NCBI GenBank assembly: GCA_910585905.1
Contig: CAJUID010000005.1
Location: 61,753-125,752, forward strand
DNA length: 64,000 bases
Direction: 5' to 3'
Source: an uncultured Lachnospiraceae bacterium
GTDB taxonomy: Bacteria; Bacillota; Clostridia; Lachnospirales; Lachnospiraceae
Of the stretch, positions 33,490-43,831 are shown piece by piece (position 1 is the first letter of the stretch; each line of letters starts with the position of its first letter). The notes below the pieces were generated by a model, which saw only the letters and a program-made list of their open reading frames with translations, had not been told where the DNA came from and did no database searches. Position numbers and translations under genes: made by a program.

Positions 33490-34710
33490 CTATCTCTTTC
33501 TCTGCAAAAACTCTGGAATTTTAATTCCGCTATCATCAGCTCCCTGACGGCTAAAACCACCTGCCGGAGCAATCGGTGTACTGCCCACACTCTGCATACT
33601 CGCCTGACGTACAGCCGCCCCCTGCGGCACTGTCCTGACTGTCTGGCTATGCTGCTGTGCTGTAGGAATCTGTGATTCCCTTGCATGGAACGCCTGTCCT
33701 GATGATGGTGCAGCTGCCTGCCCAAACAAAGGCTTTGGAGACGCTCCCCCGCTTAACCCATCATTTTCCAGCCCCGTCGCGATCACCGTAATCTGAACGC
33801 TGTCCGAATCATCATCACCATTTACAACACCAAATATAATATTGGTATCCTCTCCTGTCAAATCCTGTATGTAAGAGACCGCTTCATTCGCTTCCTGCAA
33901 CGCTACCGCACCGGAAACATTGATGATCACATGGGAAGCTCCCTCAATCGTAGTCTCAAGCAGCGGGCTTGAAATCGCCTGCTTTACTGCATCTACGCAC
34001 TTTTCATCCCCTGTGCCTGACCCAATACCGATATGGGCAATCCCTTTATCCTTCATAACTGTCTGGACATCTGCAAAGTCAAGGTTAATCAGCCCCGGAA
34101 CATTAATTAAATCCGTAATACCCTGAACACCCTGCTGCAATACCTCGTCCGCCTTTAACAGAGCATCCGCCATAGATGCACGGCGATCTACGATATCTAA
34201 CAACCTGTCATTTGGAATAACAATCAAAGTATCCACACTATTCTTTAGACGCTCAATTCCGGAAAGAGCATTATTCATACGGCTTTTTGCCTCAAAGGTA
34301 AATGGCTTTGTCACAACACCTACTGTCAAAATCCCCAGGCTCTTTGCAATCTCTGCCACAACCGGAGCTGCACCAGTACCAGTACCGCCTCCCATACCAC
34401 ACGTGACAAAGAGCATGTCCGCCCCCTTGATCAGTTCTGTAATCTCTTCTTTATTTTCTTCCGCCGCTGCTTTGCCCACTTCAGGATTTGCTCCTGCACC
34501 AAGGCCCTTTGTCAGTTTTTCGCCAATCTGCAGTGTCGTAGAAGCCTTGCAGTTGAGCAAATGTTGCCTGTCTGTATTGATCGCAATATATTCAACACCG
34601 GCAATTCCTTCATCTATCATACGGTTGACAGCATTATTTCCGCCGCCGCCAACTCCTACTACAATAATCTTTGCAGCAAATTCTGCATTTCCTGATTTTA
34701 TCTCTAACAA
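33490..34710 (-). CDS. ftsZ: Cell division GTPase FtsZ
   Basis: The 406-residue tubulin homologue has the GTP-binding signature GGGTGTGAAPV, N-terminal VGVGGGGNNAVNRM, T7 loop NLDFADVQTVM and a linker of about 75 residues rich in A, Q, S and P ending in the partner-binding peptide GIKIPEFLQRKR. It polymerises into the Z ring. The start is a TTG behind AAGGAGGAG. It is the last gene of the dcw cluster, 166 bases after ftsQ. Confidence 0.98.
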   Translation of the reverse strand: MLEIKSGNAEFAAKIIVVGVGGGGNNAVNRMIDEGIAGVEYIAINTDRQHLLNCKASTTLQIGEKLTKGLGAGANPEVGKAAAEENKEEITELIKGADMLFVTCGMGGGTGTGAAPVVAEIAKSLGILTVGVVTKPFTFEAKSRMNNALSGIERLKNSVDTLIVIPNDRLLDIVDRRASMADALLKADEVLQQGVQGITDLINVPGLINLDFADVQTVMKDKGIAHIGIGSGTGDEKCVDAVKQAISSPLLETTIEGASHVIINVSGAVALQEANEAVSYIQDLTGEDTNIIFGVVNGDDDSDSVQITVIATGLENDGLSGGASPKPLFGQAAAPSSGQAFHARESQIPTAQQHSQTVRTVPQGAAVRQASMQSVGSTPIAPAGGFSRQGADDSGIKIPEFLQRKR

Positions 34711-34876
34711 AGCTGCTCCTCCTTCATCCTGCTTCTTTGATTCCCATAAAAAATTTTACCCTAACCTATATAATACCTACTTATAAGCCAATAATCAAGA
34801 GAATATTTGTTCTTTTTTTCAGATTTTCGGCCAATCTTTTCGCATAAACTGCCTAATTACTTTTGGAGAAAAGATT

Positions 34877-35617
34877 CTATTCTTCTTTCTCCGGTTTCTT
34901 TTTTTTCTTCACCTCTTTGCTCTTAAGTATTATTTTATCGCCTTCCTTGAAATTTTCCATATGTATCGTACCGCTTAATTTTTCTTTTTTCGTGGTTTCC
35001 AATACACTAGATAGCGCTGACATCTCATCATCATACATCTCTTTTTTTCCAAGAATTACCAAAATATCTCCAGAGTACACTGCAACCGAACCATCTGACA
35101 TATGAATCCGGCTGACTTCTATCCCATAATGGGCAATTAGCTGAGAGAGATTCATAATGGCTGCAAACATTGAATCATCTTTGACATGAAACGCCTCGCC
35201 AACAGTAAATGTCCCAAATTGGATTCCTGTGACCACTGGAACACCTTCCTTTTTCGTATCCATGCTCTGCAGCACAATCCCATCTTTATCAAAATAGACA
35301 TACTGTCCCATATACCGGATACATCCACTGACGGCTTTATCATAGACATGAAGCGTCACTGTATGCATATTTTCATAAGTCACCTCAATATCCTCCACAA
35401 GAGGCAGCTTTTGAATCCCGTACATTTTCTGGTAGATTGCAAAAAATAGCTCATTATCTGAAAATTTTCTCTGAAAGACTGCCTTTTTGATCTCCTCCTC
35501 CGAATATGCCTGTGTTCCTTCTACTTTTACCGTATCAATCTTTAAGCCAAAAAAGATAAACAAGGCAATTGCCAATATAACTCCCACCACAATAAAAAAT
35601 TTGTGATACCAGCGCAT
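34877..35617 (-). CDS. ftsQ: Cell division protein FtsQ/DivIB
   Basis: The 246-residue bitopic protein has a short cytoplasmic start MRWYHKF, a membrane segment at about 7-25 and a POTRA-like domain (KVEGTQAYSEEEIKKAV). It links early and late divisome components outside the membrane. The tail is very lysine/glutamate rich, ending KEVKKKKKPEKEE, and carries no further motif. Position between ftsW and ftsZ supports the call. Confidence 0.88.
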   Translation of the reverse strand: MRWYHKFFIVVGVILAIALFIFFGLKIDTVKVEGTQAYSEEEIKKAVFQRKFSDNELFFAIYQKMYGIQKLPLVEDIEVTYENMHTVTLHVYDKAVSGCIRYMGQYVYFDKDGIVLQSMDTKKEGVPVVTGIQFGTFTVGEAFHVKDDSMFAAIMNLSQLIAHYGIEVSRIHMSDGSVAVYSGDILVILGKKEMYDDEMSALSSVLETTKKEKLSGTIHMENFKEGDKIILKSKEVKKKKKPEKEE

Positions 35618-35665
35618 TTTTCCTGCCTTCCCCTGTCTGTAAAACTGTATATAAATTGCCAGTTC

Positions 35666-36853
35666 CTACTTCTGTTTAATCTGTCTGGAAACTCCAAGTA
35701 CCAATCCCATTTCTACCATAATGATTGCAGCGGAAGTACCTCCATAGCTGATCAGTGGCAGTGGAATACCTGTTGAGGGAATAGAATTTGTGACAACCGC
35801 GATATTTATAATTACCTGAATCGCAAGCTGGATCATAACCCCCGCACAAAGCATCGTTCCAAACAAATCCGGCGCATGGCAGGCAATCACAACGATTCTC
35901 CAAAATAATGCCAAAAAAGCCAATATAACTAATACAGCCCCCACAACGCCAAGCTCCTCGCAGATTACCGAAAAAATCATGTCATTATATGCCTCTGGAA
36001 TAAAACCAAGCTTTTGCATACTTTGGCCTAACCCCTTTCCAAAAAGCCCGCCTGATGCGATAGCGTACAGCCCTTGCCGAATCTGGAATGCCTTAACATG
36101 ATTTTCTACATCCATCCATATCTTTATTCTCTCCACGCGGAAGCCTTCACCAAGAAAAATAACTGCCGCAAGCCCTACTGCCGCAAAAAAAACAATAACA
36201 AGAAAATAGCCTTTTTTCCTGCTGGCGACAAAACACATCCCAAACGTAATACCTGCCACAATAATTGCTGAACTTAGATTTTCCTTTAAAATCAGAAGAA
36301 TCAGCGGCGCCATATATAGAAGAATCCGGCAAAACCCGGCAAACCGGTCTAAATCCCTTCTCCTCTGGTATACAGCATAGGCAATAAACACAATTGCAGC
36401 AATCTTTGAAATCTCCGAAGGCTGGAACTGAATCGGGCCAATCTTAAGCCAACGCTTTGCACCATTTATTTCCGCACCGGCAACCAGCACAATTCCCTGC
36501 AGCATAAGCGCAAGCACATACAAAAGGTGTACCAGTGTTATCTTTGTCCGAAACATCTTTTGCATAAATACTTGATAATCCACCAGGGATACCACAACCA
36601 TGCCAACCGTCCCTAGCACCAGACCAGATAACTGGGATTTGACATAGCGGAGTGGGCTGTTTTTTAAAGCTGCCGTGTAGTAGCCGGCACTGTATATCAT
36701 GATCACTCCAAACAGTGCAATTCCAATCGTAAGGAACAGAAGGGCAAAATCATACTGGCGCGTATACCGAACCTTTTGTCGGCGGCCGCTGCCTGATTGT
36801 CTCCGGCGTTCCTCCAAGGACGCATTACGGTAGGAATATCCTGACCTCTCCAT
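35666..36853 (-). CDS. ftsW: SEDS peptidoglycan glycosyltransferase FtsW
   Basis: The 395-residue protein has about ten membrane segments and SEDS motifs such as GAKRWLKIGPIQFQPSE, SVICEELGVVG and STGIPLPLISYGGTSA. Together with a class B PBP it polymerises septal peptidoglycan. A basic N-terminal tail of about 30 residues (RRRQSGSGRRQK) precedes the first segment. It is 20 bases downstream of murD. No murG follows. Confidence 0.95.
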   Translation of the reverse strand: MERSGYSYRNASLEERRRQSGSGRRQKVRYTRQYDFALLFLTIGIALFGVIMIYSAGYYTAALKNSPLRYVKSQLSGLVLGTVGMVVVSLVDYQVFMQKMFRTKITLVHLLYVLALMLQGIVLVAGAEINGAKRWLKIGPIQFQPSEISKIAAIVFIAYAVYQRRRDLDRFAGFCRILLYMAPLILLILKENLSSAIIVAGITFGMCFVASRKKGYFLVIVFFAAVGLAAVIFLGEGFRVERIKIWMDVENHVKAFQIRQGLYAIASGGLFGKGLGQSMQKLGFIPEAYNDMIFSVICEELGVVGAVLVILAFLALFWRIVVIACHAPDLFGTMLCAGVMIQLAIQVIINIAVVTNSIPSTGIPLPLISYGGTSAAIIMVEMGLVLGVSRQIKQK

Positions 36854-36873
36854 ACAAATCCCCCAATCTACTG

Positions 36874-38229
36874 CTATTTCAAAGCATAAACATACTCCTT
36901 AAATAACCTCCCCCGTTCCTCATAGCTTTTAAACATATCCCAGCTTGCGCAGGCCGGGGATAATAAAACTGCATCCCCAGAAACTGCCTGGACACTGGCT
37001 GTTTGTACTGCCCCCTCCAGATTCTCCGCCAATATCACGTTGGAAAAACCGGCTCTCTCAGCGGCATCCTTAATTGTATATTTTGTCTCACCAATCAATA
37101 CCAGACACTTCACCTTATCCCCAAAAGAGGCAATCCACTCATCATAGGAAGATTTTTTGTCATAGCCCCCGCCAATTACAATGGTAGGCGCTTCCATTGC
37201 TTCCACCGCCTTGATTGCGGCATCTGGATTTGTCCCCTTAGAGTCATTGTAATATTTTACTCCATTTATTTCTTCGACATATTCAATCCGGTGCTCTACC
37301 GCATTAAATTCCTTAATTGCCCTGCGGATACAGTCAACAGGCACTCCGGCATGCATGGTAATGGCAATGGCAGCCATAACATTTTCATAATTATGTTTAC
37401 CAAGGAGTTTCATATCACGGATACTGCAAATCGGAATCCGTTCCGTATCGCAGTAAATAATCTGCTCCCCTTCCATCCAAATGCCCCGTTCTAATATATG
37501 CCCGCTGCTGAACCAAAATACATCCGCTGGGATATCCTTTGCAATTTTCTGCAAATAGCTATCTTCATAATTCAGCACACAGATCTGATTTTTTGTCTGA
37601 TTTCTGGCAACATTCGCCTTCGCCTCTACATAACACTGCATCGTATGGTGGCGGTTTAAATGATCTGGTGTTATATTTAGAATGGCACTCACCTCTGGAC
37701 AGAACTTATGGATTGTCTCTAACTGAAAGCTGCTGACCTCGGCCACTGTAACAGAATCCTCCGCCATCTCCAGTGCATACTCTGTATATGGCAAGCCTAT
37801 ATTTCCAACCACAAATACACTGTCATAGTACGTTTTAAAAATCTCCCCCGTTAGGGCAGTTGTCGTTGTCTTCCCATTCGTGCCAGTAATTGCAAATACC
37901 CGCCCTTTTCCACAGAGATAAGCAAGTTCAATCTCACCCCATACCGGAATGTTCCGCTCCTGCATCTCTACTACAAATGGCAGGTCAACGGGAACCCCAG
38001 GGCTTATTACAGCGATATCAACCCGCTCCATCACCTGATCTGGAAGCTCCCCCAAAATCAGGCTAAACATAAGCCCCTCTGGGAGTTTCTTCTTAATTTC
38101 GTCATACTCCAGCTTTGCATTACTGTCGAACAGAATAATCTCCGCTCCCTTTTCTGCTAAAAGTTTTACCGCGGCAATCCCACTGATCCCAGTCCCGACT
38201 ACCAAAAACGTCTTGTCTTTCAGCTCCAT
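36874..38229 (-). CDS. murD: UDP-N-acetylmuramoyl-alanine--D-glutamate ligase
   Basis: The 451-residue Mur ligase adds D-glutamate to UDP-MurNAc-Ala. It has an N-terminal Rossmann domain (VVGTGISGIAAVKLL), the ATP loop GTNGKTTTTALTGE, NITPDHLNRH, EHRIEYVEEINGVKYYNDSK and C-terminal LLSPACASWDMFKSYEERG. The start follows GAGGAAAGAAC. Confidence 0.96.
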   Translation of the reverse strand: MELKDKTFLVVGTGISGIAAVKLLAEKGAEIILFDSNAKLEYDEIKKKLPEGLMFSLILGELPDQVMERVDIAVISPGVPVDLPFVVEMQERNIPVWGEIELAYLCGKGRVFAITGTNGKTTTTALTGEIFKTYYDSVFVVGNIGLPYTEYALEMAEDSVTVAEVSSFQLETIHKFCPEVSAILNITPDHLNRHHTMQCYVEAKANVARNQTKNQICVLNYEDSYLQKIAKDIPADVFWFSSGHILERGIWMEGEQIIYCDTERIPICSIRDMKLLGKHNYENVMAAIAITMHAGVPVDCIRRAIKEFNAVEHRIEYVEEINGVKYYNDSKGTNPDAAIKAVEAMEAPTIVIGGGYDKKSSYDEWIASFGDKVKCLVLIGETKYTIKDAAERAGFSNVILAENLEGAVQTASVQAVSGDAVLLSPACASWDMFKSYEERGRLFKEYVYALK

Positions 38230-38378
38230 GTTCTTTCCTCGATTCTGTGCCGCTTTTTCTCTCTAGTCACTTGCGCCGGCAGCACTCAGGCACAAGATAA
38301 AATGCACTTATAGGTAAAAATGCACATATAAAGTTTATTATACCGCGGCTCCATTTGAAAGTCAAATCTCTCAAAATA

Positions 38379-40130
38379 TCATTCATTCGCCGTTTTCTCT
38401 TTTGTTTCCTCCTCTTTTCTCTCTATCCCAAGATATGGCAGCGCGTCATCTAACAATTCTGATATAACCGGGGCTGCAATTTGGCCTCCATAGTATATTC
38501 CCTCCGGCTCATCAATCAGGACAATGGCCAGCACAACCGGATTTTCTACCGGGGCAAATCCAAGTGTGGAAGCAATATATCGGTTGCTGCTGCGCGGAAG
38601 CTTTTCGGATGTACCCGTTTTTGCCCCAACCTTATACCCTGAGACCGCTGCCTTGCTTCCAGAGCCCTCAGAAACAACGGACTCAAGGATCATCCTCATA
38701 TTATCTGACGTCTCTTTAGAGACTACATTTTCCCTCTCCTCATATGTCAATTTCTTAACCACCGTCTTATCCGCGCTTTCAATCCGCACGCCAAAATGAG
38801 GCGTAACCATCCGCCCGCCATTAATTACTGCACTAACAGTTGTCAAAAGCCGAAGCGGTGTCAACTGGAACGACTGCCCGAATGACATAGTTGCCAACTC
38901 CACAGCACCTACATTTTTCTTTTGGTGCATAATCGTAGCTGCTTCTCCTGGGATATCAACACCAGTCTTTTGTAAAATCCCAAGCTTTTCCATATGGGTA
39001 TACATTCCATCCACGCCAAGGCGCGCGCCAACCTCCATAAAAACTGGATTACAGGAATTTTGCACCCCTTGCACAAATGTCTCTGCACCATGCCCTGTTG
39101 TTTTATGGCATCGTATCCTTCTATCTTCCACAATCTTAAATCCTGGACAGCTAAAGGTATCTGTCAGCTTCACCACATTTGCCTCCAAAGCGGAAGTTGC
39201 CGTTACAATTTTAAATGTAGAGCCCGGCTCATAGGTATCGCTGACACAATGGTTTCTCCACATTTGGTTTAGCAGATCCTGTTTTTTCTTGTCGCTCACC
39301 TCCTCGTCTGTATTCAGCTCATATGGATTATTTAAATCAAACTCTGGCACATTTACCATAGCGTAAATCTCACCATTTGACGGGTTCATCATAATAATTC
39401 GGACATTTTTAGCATTTTTGGCCTTCATCACTTTTTTTGCCGCCTGCTCCGCAAACTTTTGCAAATTAACATCAAGACTGCAGTACAGATTGTCTCCAGC
39501 CACTGGCTCTATCCTGTTTTCTACTGCCCCATCAATCTCAATTCCCCTTGCATTCGTTGTAGTCAGGATGCTGCCATCCTGACCCGCCAGATTCGCATCA
39601 TATTTAACTTCCAGCCCTAGGATGCCCTGATTATCTCCACCAGCAAAACCAATAACCTTAGATGCCAGTTCATGATATGGATAATACCTTTTGTAGTCCT
39701 CATCTACCATCACTCCATCCAGGTTCATTTTCCGAATTTTGTCAGAGATTTTTTTCTCAACGTTTGTCTTAATCTTTTCTCTGGAAGACTGCTTTTCTAC
39801 ACGGGCGCGTACTTTCTCCTCATCTAACTCCAAAAGATCCGAAAGAACACTTATCACCTTTTCTGGCTCCGTAATCTGGTTGTGGATTACCGATATCGTT
39901 GATACTGGTTTATTTCCTGCGATCACCGTTCCATTCCTGTCATAAATTTTTCCCCGCTCCGCCTTTATCGCACGTTCCCTCTGCTGTACCTGCTCTGCCT
40001 TTTTTCCATAATAATCCGCTTTAACTAACATCAGATACGACAATCTGCCTGTCAGCGCCACCGTCAAAAAACATATAACGGCAAAGGAAAATAAAATCCT
40101 TTGCCGCTGTCCCGTCTTACAATTCCTCAT
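38379..40130 (-). CDS. Class B penicillin-binding protein (FtsI/SpoVD type), second copy
   Basis: The transpeptidase of about 583 residues starts at the ATG at 40130 behind GGGGAGCG. One membrane segment at about 15-35 is followed by the PBP dimerisation region and a transpeptidase domain with SxxK in PGSTFKIVT, SxN in SCNPVFM and KTGTSEK. It has no C-terminal PASTA repeat. It crosslinks septal or spore-cortex peptidoglycan with FtsW-type partners. The gene before it encodes a paralogue; one of the two may be the division enzyme and the other the sporulation enzyme, but sequence alone does not decide. mraY, often next in this cluster, is missing. Confidence 0.92.
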   Translation of the reverse strand: MRNCKTGQRQRILFSFAVICFLTVALTGRLSYLMLVKADYYGKKAEQVQQRERAIKAERGKIYDRNGTVIAGNKPVSTISVIHNQITEPEKVISVLSDLLELDEEKVRARVEKQSSREKIKTNVEKKISDKIRKMNLDGVMVDEDYKRYYPYHELASKVIGFAGGDNQGILGLEVKYDANLAGQDGSILTTTNARGIEIDGAVENRIEPVAGDNLYCSLDVNLQKFAEQAAKKVMKAKNAKNVRIIMMNPSNGEIYAMVNVPEFDLNNPYELNTDEEVSDKKKQDLLNQMWRNHCVSDTYEPGSTFKIVTATSALEANVVKLTDTFSCPGFKIVEDRRIRCHKTTGHGAETFVQGVQNSCNPVFMEVGARLGVDGMYTHMEKLGILQKTGVDIPGEAATIMHQKKNVGAVELATMSFGQSFQLTPLRLLTTVSAVINGGRMVTPHFGVRIESADKTVVKKLTYEERENVVSKETSDNMRMILESVVSEGSGSKAAVSGYKVGAKTGTSEKLPRSSNRYIASTLGFAPVENPVVLAIVLIDEPEGIYYGGQIAAPVISELLDDALPYLGIERKEEETKEKTANE

Positions 40131-40195
40131 GCTATCCGCTCCCCGCAAAAAGACTCTTTATTAACCATATTTTACTGGAAGCATACTTATTCCGG

Positions 40196-42133
40196 TTAAT
40201 TTGAAATTGCCACCTTATACTCCTCATCGCTAAATCCTCCCTTTGGCACTTCCCTCGTGGAAGGAATCTTAATATCCGTCGCCTTTGTCTTGTCCTTTTT
40301 CTTAATATCATCGCTCTGGTAAATCCCTAGAAGCGGGAGGATCTCTTTCATCACTTTACTGGAAAATTCCGTCGCATAGATACTATGTGCCTGATCTTTC
40401 ACATGCGGCTCATCTACTACCACGTAAATCATAACTTTTGGATGTTCCACCGGGGTAAATCCTGCAAACGACAGAAGGTAATTTCCACGCCCTGTAGGAT
40501 GCTTCTCCGCTGTCCCTGTTTTCCCCCCGATTTCATATCCAGGTACGGCAGCGGGATTTGCAGTCCCTTCCTCCACAGTTTTATATAAATAATTTCTAAT
40601 CTTATCGCTTGTACTCTCTGTAATAACCTTGCGGACTAACGCATTATCTTTTGAAGAAATGAGAGCTCCCGATTCACTGGTGATTTCCTTTACCACATGC
40701 GGTTCATAATAATTTCCACCGTTAATCACCGCAGAAAATGCTGCCGCGAGCTGAATCATCGTAACAGTCTGTCCCTGCCCAAAGCTGGACGTCGCAAGCT
40801 CCACGGAATGGAGCGTATCTTTTGTAAAAACACCACCTGCTGCTTCCCCTGGAAGGTCTATTCCCGTCTTCTGTCCAAAACCAAAATCCTTATTGTAATT
40901 CAAAAACTTTGCACCGCCAAGGTCTGCGCCAAGCTGCATCATCACATCGTTACAAGACTCCATTAATGACTGGCAGATATTAATGGTTCCATGGCCGCCC
41001 TTTGAAAATCCAGTACATTTAATTTTATGTTCTGCCACCTGCTGGAATCCGTCGCACACGTATCCTCTCTTTGGATTTGTCACTCCCTCATCCAGACAAG
41101 CCGCCACCGTTACTGGTTTATATGTGGAACCCGGCTCAAATGCGTCACTAATGCAGAAGTTTCTCCAAATCTGGTTTAAAGCAACTGATTTTTCTTCGTC
41201 CTCCATTTTTTTTATCTCTTTGTCAGAGTAAACTACGGACAATTCCCACGGATTATTCAGATCATATTCTGGATAAGAAGACATGGCATAAATCTCGCCA
41301 TTCTGCGGATTCATAATAATGCATCCCATATTGAGCGAACCGACTCTTTCCTGGAACTCTCTCATATGGCGTTCTAGAATTCCCTGCACATTAACATCAA
41401 TTGTAGAGACAACGGAATTTCCATTGACCGCCTCCTTTACCGTCTCGACTAACTCTAAATTTGAATCAAAATAGCCGTATCTGCGCCCATTTTCCCCGGA
41501 AAGCTGTTCATTGTACTGGTTCTCTATCCCCCAGATACCAATATTTTCCTTTGAACAAAAGCCAATCACTTTGCTTGCCGCCGTTTCATACGGATAATAG
41601 CGCTCATATCTCTCGTCAAATGTAACCCCTTTTATCTTCTTGTTTTTTTCTGCCAACTCCCTAAATTTTTTCACCTTATCTTTGGAGAGTCCTTTATATT
41701 TTTGCATAACATAATATTGAATACCAGAATTTTTATTTATTATCTTACGAAACTTTTCTTCCGAAATCCCAAATACTTTTTTCAGTGCTGCGGCTGTCGG
41801 CTCCACAAAGTCTTCTTCACCCTTCGTATTTTTCGTTAAAATCAAAACAGGGTCCAATACCAGATCGTAAACTTTCCTGCTTATTGCAAGTTTATTCCCG
41901 TTACGGTCTGTAATATCGCCCCTCTTATAATTAATTTCATTGCTGCGGTAGCTTTGCTGGGATAATACCCTCTTTTCATAGGCATTTCCTTTGTCCTTAT
42001 TTAAAAAGAGAATTCTTCCAACCAAAATCATAGTACCTATTATAATAAGAAAAAATACAATCAGGATGCGCCCGAACATTCTCCTTGTCCCAATCTTATT
42101 ATATTTTCTGGTATCTACTGCACGTCTGCCCAT
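40196..42133 (-). CDS. Class B penicillin-binding protein (FtsI type), first copy
   Basis: The 645-residue protein has one N-terminal membrane segment at about 19-42, the dimerisation region with YKRGDITDRNGNKLA, and a transpeptidase domain with active serine in PGSTYKPVT, SxN in SCNDVM and KTGTAEKH. A charged C-terminal tail of about 40 residues (DIKKKDKTKATDIK) follows the domain. It lies right after ftsL, the usual place of the divisome ftsI, so this copy is the likelier cell-division transpeptidase. RBS AGGAG is five bases before ATG. Confidence 0.93.
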   Translation of the reverse strand: MGRRAVDTRKYNKIGTRRMFGRILIVFFLIIIGTMILVGRILFLNKDKGNAYEKRVLSQQSYRSNEINYKRGDITDRNGNKLAISRKVYDLVLDPVLILTKNTKGEEDFVEPTAAALKKVFGISEEKFRKIINKNSGIQYYVMQKYKGLSKDKVKKFRELAEKNKKIKGVTFDERYERYYPYETAASKVIGFCSKENIGIWGIENQYNEQLSGENGRRYGYFDSNLELVETVKEAVNGNSVVSTIDVNVQGILERHMREFQERVGSLNMGCIIMNPQNGEIYAMSSYPEYDLNNPWELSVVYSDKEIKKMEDEEKSVALNQIWRNFCISDAFEPGSTYKPVTVAACLDEGVTNPKRGYVCDGFQQVAEHKIKCTGFSKGGHGTINICQSLMESCNDVMMQLGADLGGAKFLNYNKDFGFGQKTGIDLPGEAAGGVFTKDTLHSVELATSSFGQGQTVTMIQLAAAFSAVINGGNYYEPHVVKEITSESGALISSKDNALVRKVITESTSDKIRNYLYKTVEEGTANPAAVPGYEIGGKTGTAEKHPTGRGNYLLSFAGFTPVEHPKVMIYVVVDEPHVKDQAHSIYATEFSSKVMKEILPLLGIYQSDDIKKKDKTKATDIKIPSTREVPKGGFSDEEYKVAISN

Positions 42134-42169
42134 ATGCCGCTCCTATGTATCCCTTTCCCAGGCTGGAAT

Positions 42170-42706
42170 TTACTCGCCTGAACCTGGTATGTCTGCATAC
42201 TGCTTTACCATATCACTCTTCTTATTTTTATAGGTATAAATCTGATTATTTTCAGCTTGTACCATTCTCAATTTTTCTGTTGCTTTTTTATAGATTTCCG
42301 ATATCGCTACGGAATCTACAATCTCCTGGTAAGCAGCATCATTTTCTTCCTTCTGCTCTGCAATCTCAGACTGCATGGCAACAATCTTTTTCTTCATGCC
42401 ACGGACATCACTCTGGGCTGTCAGATAAGTAAATCCTGTTGCCGCAATCAGACTAACCATTGTTGTCAGAAAAACAAAGTTCTTGCCGCTGATTCCTGGT
42501 ATCACTGCCGGCTGGCGCTCCGGATACCTTCTAGGCTCCGGCCTTTCCTGTACTCTCTCCCTTCTTTTTGGCAACGCATCTGCTTTGCGGACCGTATTGC
42601 CCTCAACATAAGAATGCATACGGTTTTTAGAGGACTGTGCATGTATATTGCCCTCACTTTTCCGGTCATACCGGCTGCGTCCATAATTTTCCCAGTCAAT
42701 AGCCAT
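42170..42706 (-). CDS. ftsL: FtsL-like division protein
   Basis: The 178-residue protein has a long, basic, probably disordered N terminus (about 70 residues with RRERVQERPEPRRYPERQ), one membrane segment (FVFLTTMVSLIAATGFTYL) and a coiled coil of about 50 residues. FtsL sequences are poorly conserved; the call rests on topology and position between rsmH and the first PBP gene. FtsL pairs with DivIC/FtsB and activates FtsW-FtsI. Confidence 0.75.
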   Translation of the reverse strand: MAIDWENYGRSRYDRKSEGNIHAQSSKNRMHSYVEGNTVRKADALPKRRERVQERPEPRRYPERQPAVIPGISGKNFVFLTTMVSLIAATGFTYLTAQSDVRGMKKKIVAMQSEIAEQKEENDAAYQEIVDSVAISEIYKKATEKLRMVQAENNQIYTYKNKKSDMVKQYADIPGSGE

Positions 42707-42854
42707 ACCCTTTCAACTCCTTTCCATTTCCCTTTCATTCATCCCGCGTGCGCAGCAGGCCAAACACATTGCTTATAAAGAGCTAAAAGTCCCTTTGCAT
42801 TTGGCGGCTGTGCGCTGCTCTATTACCTCACTGCTTGCAAGTAAGATAATAGGC

Positions 42855-43790
42855 TTAAATCCGCTCGAATATCCTTAATTTTGCACTTTTAGAACGCGGA
42901 TTTTGCTCCATCTCTTCTTCTGATGGCAAAATCGGCTTCCTTGTAACCTGCTTTCCTTTTGGCTTGTTGCCACAGACACAAACCGGAAAATCCGGTGGAC
43001 AGGTGCAAGGATTCTGCGCCTGACGGAATGCCTGTTTTACAATCCGGTCTTCTAGTGAATGGAAAGTGATAATACAAATCCTTCCCTTCGGATTTAGCAA
43101 ATCAATCATATCACTGATTGTCCTTTCCAAAACTTCCAGCTCATGATTTACTTCTATCCGTATCGCTTGAAAGGTTCTCTTGGCAGGATGTCCACCCTGC
43201 TTTTTTATTTTCATAGGAATCGAATAGCTGACTATCTCAGCCAGCCTACCTGTTGTCAGTATCGGCTCCTTTTCTCTCTCCTTTACTATATTTTTTGCAA
43301 TATTCTTTGCAAATCTGTCTTCCCCATAGTCCCTTATAATATGAAAAAGCTCACTTTCTGAATAATCATTTACAACGATTGCAGCCGTAAGCTCCTGGCG
43401 ATTGTCCATCCGCATATCAAGCGGTGCATCCATCCGATAGGAAAATCCTCTTTCCTGAGTATCAAGCTGAACTGACGAAACACCTAAATCCAGCAGGATA
43501 CCGTCTACTTTCTGAAAACCAAGGCTTTGGACAACAGAAACCATATCCGAATAATTGCTTCGGACAATTTCTACCTTCTGCCCAAATTCCCCCAGACGTT
43601 CCCTGCCTGCGGCAACCGCATGGCCATCCTGGTCAATCCCTATAAATCTTCCATCCGGGCCAAGCCTGGAACAAACCACACTCGCATGCCCTGCACCCCC
43701 AAGAGTGCCGTCTACATAAACGCCGTTTGATTTTATAGCAAGTCCCTCTATTGTCTCCCAGAGCAGTACCGATTTGTGATGAAAATCCAT
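42855..43790 (-). CDS. rsmH: 16S rRNA m4C1402 methyltransferase RsmH (MraW)
   Basis: The protein of about 311 residues starts MDFHHKSVLLWETIEGL at the ATG at 43790 after GGAGAG. VYVDGTLGGAGHA binds SAM, and GILLDLGVSSVQLD, GFSYRMDAPLDMRMD and CIITFHSLEDRIVKQ are family signatures. The C-terminal KPILPSEEEMEQNPRSKSAKLR is standard. It methylates C1402 of 16S rRNA. It is second in the dcw cluster. The 148 bases to ftsL hold a long imperfect inverted repeat centred near 42785. Confidence 0.96.
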   Translation of the reverse strand: MDFHHKSVLLWETIEGLAIKSNGVYVDGTLGGAGHASVVCSRLGPDGRFIGIDQDGHAVAAGRERLGEFGQKVEIVRSNYSDMVSVVQSLGFQKVDGILLDLGVSSVQLDTQERGFSYRMDAPLDMRMDNRQELTAAIVVNDYSESELFHIIRDYGEDRFAKNIAKNIVKEREKEPILTTGRLAEIVSYSIPMKIKKQGGHPAKRTFQAIRIEVNHELEVLERTISDMIDLLNPKGRICIITFHSLEDRIVKQAFRQAQNPCTCPPDFPVCVCGNKPKGKQVTRKPILPSEEEMEQNPRSKSAKLRIFERI

Positions 43791-43831
43791 ATTCTCTCCA
43801 TTTCTGTCCATTTTATATTTCATTTCAATGT